Source: Pseudomonadota bacterium (lineage in GTDB: Bacteria; Pseudomonadota; Gammaproteobacteria; Pseudomonadales; Azotimanducaceae). From it: DNA of 21,842 nucleotides. A program made the position numbers and the translations under genes. Positions 1 to 7,893 of the stretch are shown in pieces. Under the pieces are notes generated by a model. The model saw nothing but the letters and a program-made list of their open reading frames with translations, did not search any database and was not told the DNA's origin. The first letter of the stretch is position 1; every line of letters begins with the position of its first letter. The stretch spans positions 1-21,842 of the forward strand of contig JAACDS010000245.1 of NCBI GenBank assembly GCA_009936895.1, read 5' to 3'.

Positions 1-1396
1 AATTCGCTTCGTGTTTGGTGCGATCGACCGAGTACATGGATATACAGGCAATCATCAACATCCAGACGATAAACACCGTCGGCACATAGATCCAAACAAA
101 ATCGTTCATCACTGAATCTGGAATATCACCCGGCGAGGCGCCTACGGGAAATTGGCTCACGGTCAAGATGACGCCCGCAAAAGCCGCACCCAGACCCTGA
201 GTCACCTTGCGCACAAAGGTGACGGAAGCAAAGAACACGCCTTCACTGCGACGCTGGGTTTTCACTTCCGCTTCTTCGACCAAGTCCGCGATCATGGAGG
301 AGGACAATGTCTGGTAAGTAATGATCAGCGCCACATCAATGACAATAATGGCCAAAATAATGGGGAACAGCATGGGGTCGCCGTTATCAGGCATGAAGCC
401 CATCATGCGCAACACAATGGGCGCCGGGTTCACGGTAAATGCCAGAATGCCGATCAAAATTGCCCCTTTCTTTTTCCCCAGAGTTTTAGAAATAAAGGGC
501 GACAACATGAATCCCAGCATGGCGGAGATGACGACACTGATCGAAATGAAGCCGATCTGCTGTGTCGAAAATTCCCACAAAAACGTATAGATATAATAGC
601 TCAAGGTCGCGGCAACCCCTGATCCTACTGCACCAAACAGTGCCGCCAAAAACAGCGCCAGGAAGGAGCGGGTGGCGAGTGTTTCAAAAATTTCTTGATA
701 GATGCTCTTAAGCGACAAATTGCGCCTTGGGGGCGGCGACTTCAGACTGGGAATCAAGCGATGTGTGCCCAAGGCCGATGCCATGATGGCGAGAAAAATC
801 ACCCATGCCGCCACAAAACCTACCTGACCATGACCTTCGACATTGAACATACCGTTGCTGATCTCAGCGGTAGGTACCAGCAAAAACATCGTTGCAAAGG
901 TTGCCATTAAGGTGCCACCGCTCCAGCCGAAGAAATAACGGAAGCTCAACATGTTGGTGCGCTCGTCATAGTCATCGGTGATTGCTGCCACTAAGGCGGA
1001 GCTGGGAATTTCGTATAGCGTAATCAGAGTACGCACAAAAATGGCGATGCCCACGATATAAGGAAAGAGTTCGTCTCCGCTCAGACTCGCCGGCGGATTC
1101 CAGACGAAGTAGTAACCCAAAGCCACCGGTACCGCTGCCGCGTACATGTACGGGTGCCGCCGGCCCCAACGCGAGCGGGTGTTGTCAGACATGTAGCCAA
1201 TCAAGGGGTCACTCAACGCATCAAAGACCAAGGCGATCAATAGCGCCAAACTGACCAGATAGGCGCTCACCCCCATCACTTGGCTGTAGAAAATCAGGAA
1301 GAAATAATCAAAGCCGTTGTTTTTGACCCCAAAGTCCACGGACCCAAAACCGTAAGCAATTTTATTGCCGAGACTCACGCTCTTTGTCGAACTCAT
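1..1396 (-). CDS. GPH/MFS_2-type cation symporter, C-terminus cut by window edge
   Basis: My translation of the minus strand gives 465 codons with no stop before the left edge. The protein is a polytopic inner-membrane carrier of the glycoside-pentoside-hexuronide:cation symporter (MFS_2) family. After an N-terminal NKIAYGFGSVDFG segment comes the family signature around residues 60-81 (DALSDPLIGYMSD, then RSRWGRRHP), followed by repeated hydrophobic segments. Family members import sugars, glycosides or other organic solutes with H+ or Na+; the substrate here cannot be read from sequence. The start is the ATG at 1394-1396, preceded four bases upstream by a GGGGG ribosome site (1401-1405). It is transcribed divergently from the SDR at 1588, so the two may share a control region. 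Family assignment is firm; substrate unknown. Confidence 0.88.
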   Translation of the reverse strand, partial: MSSTKSVSLGNKIAYGFGSVDFGVKNNGFDYFFLIFYSQVMGVSAYLVSLALLIALVFDALSDPLIGYMSDNTRSRWGRRHPYMYAAAVPVALGYYFVWNPPASLSGDELFPYIVGIAIFVRTLITLYEIPSSALVAAITDDYDERTNMLSFRYFFGWSGGTLMATFATMFLLVPTAEISNGMFNVEGHGQVGFVAAWVIFLAIMASALGTHRLIPSLKSPPPRRNLSLKSIYQEIFETLATRSFLALFLAALFGAVGSGVAATLSYYIYTFLWEFSTQQIGFISISVVISAMLGFMLSPFISKTLGKKKGAILIGILAFTVNPAPIVLRMMGFMPDNGDPMLFPIILAIIVIDVALIITYQTLSSSMIADLVEEAEVKTQRRSEGVFFASVTFVRKVTQGLGAAFAGVILTVSQFPVGASPGDIPDSVMNDFVWIYVPTVFIVWMLMIACISMYSVDRTKHEAN

Positions 1397-1587
1397 ATTT
1401 CCCCCAGTGATCCAAACCATAAAGGCCACGTGCCGGCGCGCCGATTTTTCTCCGCTAGAGATTGCACGGTCATTGATACCGACGCAACACACCCACAAAC
1501 GGATCCGCCTTGCCGTCATACCACAGCACTGTATCCTGCCGCAGACGATTTGATTACGTATTTATTCAGCAAGGTTAAGGAAGAAAC
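1397..1587. promoter_or_regulatory. Divergent intergenic region, carrier / SDR
   Basis: This gap of 191 bases separates two divergent genes and must hold both promoters. It contains a perfect 10-bp palindrome CGGCGCGCCG at 1434-1443 next to a short T-run, and an AAGGAAG ribosome site (1577-1583) for the SDR. I could not pick a convincing -35/-10 pair. The regulatory role is inferred from gene orientation only. Confidence 0.35.
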
Positions 1588-2388
1588 ATGTCGAACCGAC
1601 TCGCAGGCAAAGTGGCACTCATTACTGGCGGCACCAGTGGCATTGGCGCTGCAACCGCGCAACTATTCGTCAACGAGGGCGCACAGGTAGTCATCACCGG
1701 GCGCTCAGTAGAAAAGGGTCAGGCCTTGGCTGAAACCTTAGGCCAGAACGCGACATATCACGAGGCGGATATCACTCAGGAAGAGGCTATCCGCGACTCC
1801 ATCGAATTCACCACGGAAACCCATGGCAAGCTGGATGTGTTGTTCAACAACGCCGGCGGTCCTGTAGGGGCTCCCCTGGAAAAACTCACCCAGGACCACA
1901 TCGATTATGGCGTTCGCCTGCTGTTATCCGGCGCCATCCTGGGCACTAAGTACGCGGTAGAACCCATGAAGGCTAGCGGCGGTGGCTGCATCATTAATAA
2001 TTCCAGTATTGCAGGCCTGCGCTATCGCCAGGGCGACCTGCTGTACTCGGCACTGAAAGCCGCGCTGACCCACTACACCCGCATGGCAGGCATCGAGCTG
2101 GGCGAGCACAACATTCGGGTCAACTCGATCTCGCCGGGAGCCATCGCTACGCCGATTTTTTGGGGTGGTTCAGAGCGCGCAAACACCCTGACCGATGAGG
2201 AAAACGAGCGCAAAATGAACAAACTGCAGCAGAGTCTCGCGCGTTCAGTCCCGCTGCTGAAGACCGGTGTTGCCGATGACATCGCCGAAGCGGCTCTGTA
2301 TCTGGCCAGCGACGCCGGCCGATTCGTTACCTGTCACGATTTGGTCGTGGACGGTGGCCGTACCTCGATGTTTCACGAACCAAGCTAA
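1588..2388 (+). CDS. Short-chain dehydrogenase/reductase (SDR), atypical catalytic tetrad
   Basis: 266-residue classical-length SDR, a cytosolic NAD(P)-dependent alcohol/ketone oxidoreductase. Visible motifs: TGGTSGIG nucleotide loop (13-20), NNAG (87-90), catalytic Ser in NNSS (about 139-140), and Tyr153/Lys157 in YSALK. SPGAIATP follows at 182-189 and VDGG near the end (254-257). The helix-4 Asn of the usual N-S-Y-K tetrad appears to be Leu112, so proton relay may differ from textbook SDRs. The start ATG has AAGGAAG just upstream. It faces the following minus-strand gene convergently and is divergent from the GPH carrier; the pairing suggests the carrier's substrate may feed it, but this is inference. 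The exact alcohol substrate is unknown. Confidence 0.9.
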   Translation: MSNRLAGKVALITGGTSGIGAATAQLFVNEGAQVVITGRSVEKGQALAETLGQNATYHEADITQEEAIRDSIEFTTETHGKLDVLFNNAGGPVGAPLEKLTQDHIDYGVRLLLSGAILGTKYAVEPMKASGGGCIINNSSIAGLRYRQGDLLYSALKAALTHYTRMAGIELGEHNIRVNSISPGAIATPIFWGGSERANTLTDEENERKMNKLQQSLARSVPLLKTGVADDIAEAALYLASDAGRFVTCHDLVVDGGRTSMFHEPS

Positions 2389-2407
2389 CATCAGGCCCAC
2401 GCGCAGC

Positions 2408-2431
2408 GTCAGTCGTGTTTCAGCGACTGAC
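2408..2431. terminator. Hairpin between convergent genes, possible bidirectional terminator
   Basis: GTCAGTCG (2408-2415) and CGACTGAC (2424-2431) form a perfect 8-bp stem with an 8-base loop. It lies between the SDR stop and, overlapping it, the stop codon (2420-2422) of the converging gene. No U-tract follows, so it is not a canonical intrinsic terminator; position between convergent ends is the main argument. Confidence 0.35.
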
Positions 2432-2920
2432 TACCGCAAAAGACCACCAATGATCGGGGCGTAGTTCACCAACGCCGTAGCCGGTTTTCGACGCTCTAGC
2501 CAGCCAAGCCGCGTCCAAGGTTTTGGCATCTTGTAAACGAGTCAGCCGCACCGGATACACTTGGCCGGCTATGCGAACTCTGGCATCAGAATTGACCAGC
2601 GCCCGACCCGACCAATACTTGCCTTCACAGACCGAACAACTCAGATACAGCGCACCGTCACCATCGGCCATACAGTTGAGATTCACGGACCACGGAATGA
2701 CACCCTGCACCTGTATTTGACACAACCCCGTAGCATTGGCGAACGACCAATCGCTGACCGGATCCTTCACTTCAACCCCAGACAGCACTGATCCGGGGAT
2801 CCGCTCGCAGGGACAGCGAACGATATAGGTCATCAGGAGACCGATCACCACAATTGCGAACATGGCCCCCAACAGAGTTTTGATCCCTGGTGGTTTCTGT
2901 GACGTTGGCGAGACAGTCAC
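2420..2920 (-). CDS. Small membrane-anchored Cys-rich protein, unknown function
   Basis: 166 residues. I do not recognise the family. A single hydrophobic segment (about 17-34) with a short N-terminus suggests a signal anchor; the rest would then sit in the periplasm. The outer part has six cysteines: CPC at 36-38, C67, C83 and CSVC at 95-98. It also carries an ordered stretch rich in beta-like strands (LYLSC, RALVN, ARVRI, VYPVRLTRL) and ends RPDHWWSF. The start is GTG at 2918-2920, three bases after the amidohydrolase stop, implying translational coupling. An alternative ATG at residue 20 would cut into the membrane segment and is less likely. The tight coupling suggests a joint role with the amidohydrolase, but none can be assigned. 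Confidence 0.7.
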   Translation of the reverse strand: MTVSPTSQKPPGIKTLLGAMFAIVVIGLLMTYIVRCPCERIPGSVLSGVEVKDPVSDWSFANATGLCQIQVQGVIPWSVNLNCMADGDGALYLSCSVCEGKYWSGRALVNSDARVRIAGQVYPVRLTRLQDAKTLDAAWLARASKTGYGVGELRPDHWWSFAVVSR

Positions 2921-2923
2921 GAG

Positions 2924-4099
2924 TCAGACCCGGGCGTCGGGCCACAGACGAAGGAAATTCTCGCTGTAGAACGCATCGCGTATGGCGGGTTCCGAGTTTT
3001 CAAGAAAACGTTCAAACCGGCCGATGGGATCTTTCGTGCCCTCCAAGTGAGGATAATCGCTGGAAAACAAATACAAATCAGGATGAGAGTCGTTCATCAG
3101 ATAGGCGACGTCCTCATGAGAGAACGGCGTAAACGCCATCTGCTCGATCAGCTGTTGCGACGGAGCGCGTTCAAATCGAACAGACTTATCCGACCGACCA
3201 TAAATGCGTGAAACCCAGTCCAGCCGACGACACATTTCAGGCACCCAACCCGCACCCAGTTCTACTGCGGCACCACGTAGACCCGGATGACGGTCGAAAA
3301 CGCCGTCCATCAGCAGAACGCTCAAGAACATTTCAGGGGTTTGATGCAGCACCGCTGCATCCTTGGTGCGCACATTCTCGCCACCGCCAAGCCAATCTTT
3401 GACCGGTGCTCGTCCGTTATTACCCCAAGCCTTGGAAACCTGCAGCGGCGCACCACCCACATGCAGTACGAAGGGCACACCGGCTTCGGCCAGACGCGCC
3501 CAAAACCCTTCGAGGTCAACATGGCCCGGTGAACGGTCGATCGGTGCACGATGCGGAATCCAGATCGATTGCAAACCCGCCTTAATCGCCCATTCCACTT
3601 CTTCAATAGCGCGCGCGGGATCGTCTAGGGGCACAATACCCACACCCATCAAACGATCGTCGGCCGAGCAAAAATCCACCATGTGTCGGTTGTGAGCACG
3701 CGTCGCACCATAACGCAGTACCGGATCTTTTTTACTGCTCGGGTGGAAAGGGAACGCAACCGAGTGCGTGGCGAATACCAGCTGTTTTTTGAAACCCAGA
3801 AGATCCATTGCCGCCGAGCGGTCTGGGCCGTTAAACGCACCAAGAGCCTGAATTTCCTTGGAATTTTCGATCAAAGCATCGCCCATGGCCAGTTGTGCAG
3901 CCACATGTTCTTCAGAATGCCGTCCACCCTGACTCATGATCAGTCCCACTTCATCATCGGTCACAACCGACGCTGAATAGCTGACTTCTGGAATATCATC
4001 CCGTAACGCCGGATCAGCGTAGGCTTTCAAAAAATCCGGTAGCTCCATGATGTGACTGTCTGCGTCGTAATACGCGCGATCAGCAGATGCGTAAGCCAT
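2924..4099 (-). CDS. Amidohydrolase-superfamily metal-dependent hydrolase/decarboxylase (ACMSD-like)
   Basis: 391-residue TIM-barrel enzyme of the amidohydrolase_2 group, which includes ACMS decarboxylase and related ring-acid decarboxylases and hydrolases. Metal-site features: DADSHIME at 12-19 (D-x-H), His213 in VLHVGG, and Asp348 in SSDYPH; the C-terminus SENFLRLWP is typical of the family. Length fits. The start ATG (4097-4099) has a GAGGGA ribosome site 6-7 bases upstream. It is first in a two-gene unit with the Cys-rich membrane protein and divergent from a 2-keto-4-pentenoate-hydratase-like gene. That juxtaposition suggests decarboxylation or hydrolysis of a ring-cleavage-type acid, though the substrate is inference. 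Confidence 0.87.
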   Translation of the reverse strand: MAYASADRAYYDADSHIMELPDFLKAYADPALRDDIPEVSYSASVVTDDEVGLIMSQGGRHSEEHVAAQLAMGDALIENSKEIQALGAFNGPDRSAAMDLLGFKKQLVFATHSVAFPFHPSSKKDPVLRYGATRAHNRHMVDFCSADDRLMGVGIVPLDDPARAIEEVEWAIKAGLQSIWIPHRAPIDRSPGHVDLEGFWARLAEAGVPFVLHVGGAPLQVSKAWGNNGRAPVKDWLGGGENVRTKDAAVLHQTPEMFLSVLLMDGVFDRHPGLRGAAVELGAGWVPEMCRRLDWVSRIYGRSDKSVRFERAPSQQLIEQMAFTPFSHEDVAYLMNDSHPDLYLFSSDYPHLEGTKDPIGRFERFLENSEPAIRDAFYSENFLRLWPDARV

Positions 4100-4264
4100 G
4101 TTCCATTCCCTCTTTTTATCTAGCTGCGAACATACCTCAACAGGCGGAAGAGAAAAATAGAAGAATTGTCAGAATCCTCGCGGATTTCACATCGGCAACT
4201 TATAGTAAGACTTTTCTCAGGGTCCACGGCTCTGGTTTATTTCACTATCAAAAGGCCCTTTCCC
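4100..4264. promoter_or_regulatory. Divergent intergenic region, amidohydrolase / hydratase
   Basis: 165-base gap between divergent genes, expected to hold both promoters. A TATAGT hexamer lies at 4201-4206 on the plus strand without a good -35 partner. AAGG at 4252-4255 sets the hydratase start. An open frame runs through from 4166, but the ribosome site and family length favour the later ATG. Confidence 0.35.
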
Positions 4265-5044
4265 ATGCCCAACCTGCTGGACACTCTGTGGCAACTACAA
4301 CAACAGCCCGATAGCGACCCACGTGCGCTATTTGATCAGCCTGACATCAGCGCTGATGAAGGCCAGGCACTGCAGTTTCAGCTACTGGAGCGTTGGTTGA
4401 ATGAAGGGGAGGAACTCGGTGGCTGGAAGATCGGGATGACATCTGGAGAATCTCGAGATGCTCTGGGTGTCGGCGTGCGGCCGTCAGGCTTCGTGCTGAA
4501 AAGCAGAATATTCCGCAGTGGGGCGCAGATACCAAGATCGAGCCTTTACAAGGGTGGCGTTGAGAATGAACTGTGCTTTACCGTGGGCAGCGCCTTAGGA
4601 GACGGCGCGACAGCTGACGCGGCTCAGGCCGCGATAGCCGGCATGGCAGCAGGATTTGAAATCAATCAGAAGCGCTTACCGCCGAATTCACCTGCTGGCC
4701 TACGCATTGCCGATAACCTCTCCAATTGGGGGATCGTCTACGGCGAACCAATCACCCACGACCAGCTCAGCGACGATCTGTCAAAAATGAACGTCACCTT
4801 AAATCAATTGACCGACGGGCAAAGCCACACCATTGAGCAGGTTGCCAGCGAAGGACATATGGACCCTCACTATCAATCCTTGGCGATTTTGGCCCAACGC
4901 TTAGCCGACTTCGGCCACTCGCTCCAAGCCGGGCAACAAATCATCACCGGCGCTTACGGCAAAACACCGTTTGAGGTGGGTCGCTTTGCCGGCGACTTCA
5001 GCCTGGGCATCGGCCGAGCGGAACTGGAACTCACCGGTGACTGA
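4265..5044 (+). CDS. 2-keto-4-pentenoate hydratase / 4-oxalocrotonate decarboxylase family (FAH superfamily)
   Basis: 259 residues from the ATG at 4265, close to the roughly 260-270 usual for MhpD-type enzymes. The same frame opens upstream at 4166, but those 33 extra residues do not resemble the family and AAGG lies nine bases before 4265. Family marks: GWKIGMTS with Lys55, the acidic metal pair in GGVENELCF (Glu100 and Glu102), and IADNLSNWG near 148-156. Relatives hydrate 2-oxopent-4-enoate or decarboxylate 4-oxalocrotonate with a divalent metal in lower meta-cleavage pathways, in the cytosol. Sequence alone does not separate hydratase from decarboxylase. It heads a plus-strand run continuing with the HExxH protein and NrtS, and is divergent from the amidohydrolase. 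Confidence 0.88.
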   Translation: MPNLLDTLWQLQQQPDSDPRALFDQPDISADEGQALQFQLLERWLNEGEELGGWKIGMTSGESRDALGVGVRPSGFVLKSRIFRSGAQIPRSSLYKGGVENELCFTVGSALGDGATADAAQAAIAGMAAGFEINQKRLPPNSPAGLRIADNLSNWGIVYGEPITHDQLSDDLSKMNVTLNQLTDGQSHTIEQVASEGHMDPHYQSLAILAQRLADFGHSLQAGQQIITGAYGKTPFEVGRFAGDFSLGIGRAELELTGD

Positions 5045-5147
5045 GAGCCGCTGGCAACGGCCAAGGGCTCATGTTCAACCCCTCTGTCTTCGGCTACCAT
5101 CTGGCTTTAGCATTCGTTTAGCTAACCATTTATACAAGGCTTTCGTC

Positions 5148-5738
5148 GTGACAGAACAAACCAGCAAACCAGAACCGACCCTGTTTTCCCTGTTATCAAG
5201 AGATACGGCAATCGCAGCCGCGGCCATTTCCGTATGGGCTGCCGCCGACACATGGCATTTGGTCACGGGCATTTGGTTTGCTCAAGCCATTAGCATTGTG
5301 AATGCGATCTTCGTGGGATACGTGCTCGGCGCACTGTTTCACGAGTGGGGTCACTACACCGGAGCAAAACTGTCCGGTGCCAACGCACCCAGAGTCAAAC
5401 CTAAAGGCACCTCGTTGTTTCGATTTAACTTCGATATGGCCGAAAACTCCCAGCGGCAATTTCATTGGATGAGTTTCGGCGGCTGGGTGTTTCATTGGGG
5501 CTTGCTGCTGCTCTTGTTCCTGGCGATTCCGTTCGACAGCTTGGGCCGCATCGCCTTAGTCAGTTCGGTCTTTGGCTTCATCATCTACGCAACCGTCATT
5601 GAAACGGGTATTTTGCGCCAGACATTGGGTGGCTCGGATCCTGCGGAGACCCTAGGCAAACTGTCTGCCAAAACCTTCCAGCAAGCGGGCATCGCGGGAT
5701 CTCTGAGCGGCCTATTCGCCTTGGCGGCGTTAAGCTAA
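5148..5738 (+). CDS. Small integral membrane protein with HExxH motif (putative M50-like metalloprotease)
   Basis: 196 residues from the GTG at 5148, with AAGG eight bases upstream (5136-5139). An earlier in-frame ATG at 4971 lies inside the hydratase gene and is rejected. There are about four to five hydrophobic segments (approximately 20-38, 44-64, 108-130, 134-155, 179-195). At the end of the second sits HEWGH (65-69), the zinc HExxH motif, placed in the membrane as in site-2 proteases. A second segment (MSFGGWVFHW, 108-117) resembles a membrane-embedded second half, but I see no NPxPxxDG-type third-ligand motif. It could be a minimal or inactive M50 relative, or an unrelated membrane protein. 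It lies 103 bases after the hydratase and 37 bases before nrtS. Confidence 0.75.
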   Translation: MTEQTSKPEPTLFSLLSRDTAIAAAAISVWAAADTWHLVTGIWFAQAISIVNAIFVGYVLGALFHEWGHYTGAKLSGANAPRVKPKGTSLFRFNFDMAENSQRQFHWMSFGGWVFHWGLLLLLFLAIPFDSLGRIALVSSVFGFIIYATVIETGILRQTLGGSDPAETLGKLSAKTFQQAGIAGSLSGLFALAALS

Positions 5739-5775
5739 AACAGCCGCTATTGATGCATCTGCGGATCAGACGATC

Positions 5776-6000
5776 ATGACATCGCCCTCGGTGTTCCGTC
5801 TGGCTACCCATCTGCGGGCCCTGAAGATTGCCCTCGTGGTCGGCACCATTCTCGCGGCCATCAATCATGGCGACGCCATCCTAGGGGCGAGCATGACGAC
5901 CACGGCCTGGGCAAAAGTTCTGATGACGTTTTGCGTGCCGTACGGTGTGTCTTGGTACTCGGCGGTAAAGGCCGAGAGTCGAGACCCCGCTAAGAGTTAA
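5776..6000 (+). CDS. nrtS: NrtS-like small nitrate/nitrite transporter
   Basis: A 74-residue protein with two predicted membrane helices (about 15-30 and 45-64). The pattern KIALVVGTILAAINHGDAIL then VPYGVSWYSAV matches, from memory, the NrtS family. These small two-helix inner-membrane proteins were shown in a cyanobacterium (as a NrtS1/NrtS2 pair) and in a gammaproteobacterial homologue to carry nitrate and nitrite. Only one copy is present, so a homo-oligomer is implied. The start ATG is 37 bases after the HExxH gene and has only a weak ribosome site, suggesting translation within the same transcript. Its 3' end overlaps the converging dioxygenase gene by 11 bases (5990-6000). No nitrate reductase is in view. 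Confidence 0.72.
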   Translation: MTSPSVFRLATHLRALKIALVVGTILAAINHGDAILGASMTTTAWAKVLMTFCVPYGVSWYSAVKAESRDPAKS

Positions 6001-6838
6001 TACCCGCTTCCGAGCGTGGATCACCGGCCACCCGAACATGTCGCATCGTACGAGGCTGGGAATAGTCGTAGGGTCTCGCCCTATGCAGCACGCATCGGTT
6101 ATCCCACATCACGACATCTCCCGGACGCCAGCTGTGAGCGAATACACGCGGTGGCTGACAGGCGAAATCTGTCAGCTGAGTCAGCAATGACTCGGATTCC
6201 TCTTCATTCGAACCGGGTATGGCGTGGGCATGTCGACCAATAAATAATGCGGGGCGCTGTGTCACCGGATGCACTTTAATCAGCGGGCGCAAAGGAACGT
6301 CTTGATCGCTGAGTCCGTAGGACGCGCCGCTACTGGCCTTATGACCTACTTTGGCTTGGCTGTAATAAAGCGAATGATGAGCTGCCAAGTCGGCTATTTT
6401 TTCGCGAGTAGCAGAATCCAGCGCATCAAAGGCTGCTCGCATGTCTGCCCATTCGGTTTGCCCGCCTTCCTCTGGCACCACATCCGCAGCCAAAATAGAC
6501 GCCCGGGCCGACAGCGGCATGTACGTACTGTCCGTATGCCACCCTTCATTGCCCTTGAGAATTTGAAAGTGATCACTGCTCAGATCTACCGAGCTGCCGT
6601 CTGCTTTACGATTGCTGATGGGCACCGCCTTACGATTCGTCATCAGTTCTTCCAGCGGGCCAATACGCTCGCCTAGCGCAATATGCGCATTCTCTTCAAT
6701 ATGCTGAGCAGGAAAAACGAGCACCGCGTATTGGTACCATGCCGCTTCAATGGCCTGCCATTGGTCGTCGTTTAACGAGTTGAGATTTACACCGGTTACC
6801 GTTGCACCCAGCGTCGCCTGTGTGGGTTCGATATTCAT
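5990..6838 (-). CDS. TauD/TfdA-family Fe(II)/2-oxoglutarate dioxygenase (copy 1)
   Basis: 282 residues, normal TauD length. Iron facial triad: His101 and Asp103 in GWHTDSTY, and distal His252 in VLHRARPYD; an Arg of the RTMRHVRV segment (263-270) should bind the 2-oxoglutarate carboxylate. GGQTEWADMRAAF near 125-138 is also typical. Such enzymes hydroxylate or cleave sulfonates, aryloxyacids, carnitine-type compounds or other organic acids using O2; the substrate is not evident. The gene follows the aldo/keto reductase by 26 bases, so the two probably form an operon. The start ATG (6836-6838) has AAGGGGAG upstream. The 3' end overlaps nrtS tail-to-tail. Confidence 0.9.
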   Translation of the reverse strand: MNIEPTQATLGATVTGVNLNSLNDDQWQAIEAAWYQYAVLVFPAQHIEENAHIALGERIGPLEELMTNRKAVPISNRKADGSSVDLSSDHFQILKGNEGWHTDSTYMPLSARASILAADVVPEEGGQTEWADMRAAFDALDSATREKIADLAAHHSLYYSQAKVGHKASSGASYGLSDQDVPLRPLIKVHPVTQRPALFIGRHAHAIPGSNEEESESLLTQLTDFACQPPRVFAHSWRPGDVVMWDNRCVLHRARPYDYSQPRTMRHVRVAGDPRSEAGINS

Positions 6839-6864
6839 GCCTCTGGCTCCCCTTAACGTTGCTT

Positions 6865-7893
6865 CTAGCTGGTGCCGATAGACAGCAAGTTTTCAACTGG
6901 CTGGTACAGCTCTTCCAGATAGATCACATCTTCAGCGGCCAGTTGTATGCCCACAGCGGCAACCAGATCATCCAGCTGACTGACTTTAGAAACCCCAACG
7001 ATGGGGGAAGTCACTTCGGGCTTGTTAATCAACCATGCCACCGCAATTTGCGCCGGCGAGCACTCGTACTTACTAGCCACCTCTATCACGCGCTCCGCAA
7101 TGGGAAACACATGATCGCCGTGATACAGGCTTTCGGTGCGGTCCCGATCCTTGCCTTGGGAACGATTAGTACTGCCACCACTGAAACCGCCTTGATAGGA
7201 GCCAGCTAAGATACCCCGCGCTAAAGGCGACCAAGGCGTTAGCCCGACCTGAGTGCTGGCGCAGTACGGGTTCATTTCGCGTTCTTCTTCCCGGTAGACC
7301 AAATTGTGGTGATTTTGCATGGAAACAAATTGGGTCCAATTGTTCATCTTGGCGGTGACTTGTAGCTCTGCGAATTGCCAAGCGAACATGGACGAACCAC
7401 CCAAGTACAGTACCTTGCCTTCTTTGACGGCGTCGTGCAGAGCTTCCAGCGTTTCTTCAATGGGCGTTTGGGCCGCACCGGGTATGCCATGTGGATGGCG
7501 GTGAATGACCAGATGGTCGATGTAATCGTGACCGGAACGTTGCAGGCAGGCGTCGATACCCTCGCGCACGTGTTTACGGGAGAGGCCGCCTTGGTTCGCA
7601 CCACGACCCATGGGCATGGCGATTTTGGTTGCCAGCACGTATTCGTCCCGAGGCATCATTTCTTTAAGTAGTGCACCGACGACTTCTTCAGAGGCGCCAA
7701 GGCCATAAATGTCGGCGCAATCGAAATAGAACAGTCCGTGGTCAATTGCAGCCTTTACGATGGGTCGCGCCTCATCAAGGGTTAGTGTCCAATCCCCCTG
7801 ATGACCTCGCCCCGGGATACCAAAATTCATGGTACCCAGACACAGCTGCGACACCCGTAGCCCACTTTTCCCGAGTTGAACCGCCTTTAACAT
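6865..7893 (-). CDS. Aldo/keto reductase
   Basis: 342 residues from the ATG at 7891-7893, which has GGGGGAA four bases upstream; an in-frame TTG at 7905 would add only four residues. It is a cytosolic NADPH-dependent (beta/alpha)8 reductase. The catalytic tetrad is visible (numbered from this ATG): Asp58 and Tyr63 in FDCADIYG, Lys90 in LATKI and His131 in LVIHRHP. The C-terminal IVGVSKVSQLDD is the usual NADP phosphate-binding segment. It resembles the YajO/Tas-like AKR group. It is first in a two-gene unit with the downstream TauD-like dioxygenase and divergent from the flavoprotein gene, suggesting reduction of a carbonyl produced by, or fed to, the oxygenases. The substrate is not identified. 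Confidence 0.9.
   Translation of the reverse strand: MLKAVQLGKSGLRVSQLCLGTMNFGIPGRGHQGDWTLTLDEARPIVKAAIDHGLFYFDCADIYGLGASEEVVGALLKEMMPRDEYVLATKIAMPMGRGANQGGLSRKHVREGIDACLQRSGHDYIDHLVIHRHPHGIPGAAQTPIEETLEALHDAVKEGKVLYLGGSSMFAWQFAELQVTAKMNNWTQFVSMQNHHNLVYREEEREMNPYCASTQVGLTPWSPLARGILAGSYQGGFSGGSTNRSQGKDRDRTESLYHGDHVFPIAERVIEVASKYECSPAQIAVAWLINKPEVTSPIVGVSKVSQLDDLVAAVGIQLAAEDVIYLEELYQPVENLLSIGTS

Noticed and set aside
152..622. A 156-codon plus-strand open frame in the first kilobase
   Set aside because: It lies antisense to the MFS_2 carrier, whose minus-strand translation is continuous with family motifs; the composition (His/Gln/Asp-rich, no domain) is that of a shadow frame.
1434..1443. Palindrome CGGCGCGCCG in the first divergent gap as a regulator operator
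   Set aside because: It is only 10 bp and GC-only, not repeated in the other divergent gaps, so chance is likely.
4166..4264. Upstream extension of the hydratase to an ATG at 4166
   Set aside because: The 33 added residues match nothing in the family; AAGG and normal protein length support the ATG at 4265.
4971..5147. Upstream extension of the HExxH protein to an ATG at 4971
   Set aside because: It would run through the end of the hydratase gene in another frame; the GTG at 5148 has a well-spaced AAGG.
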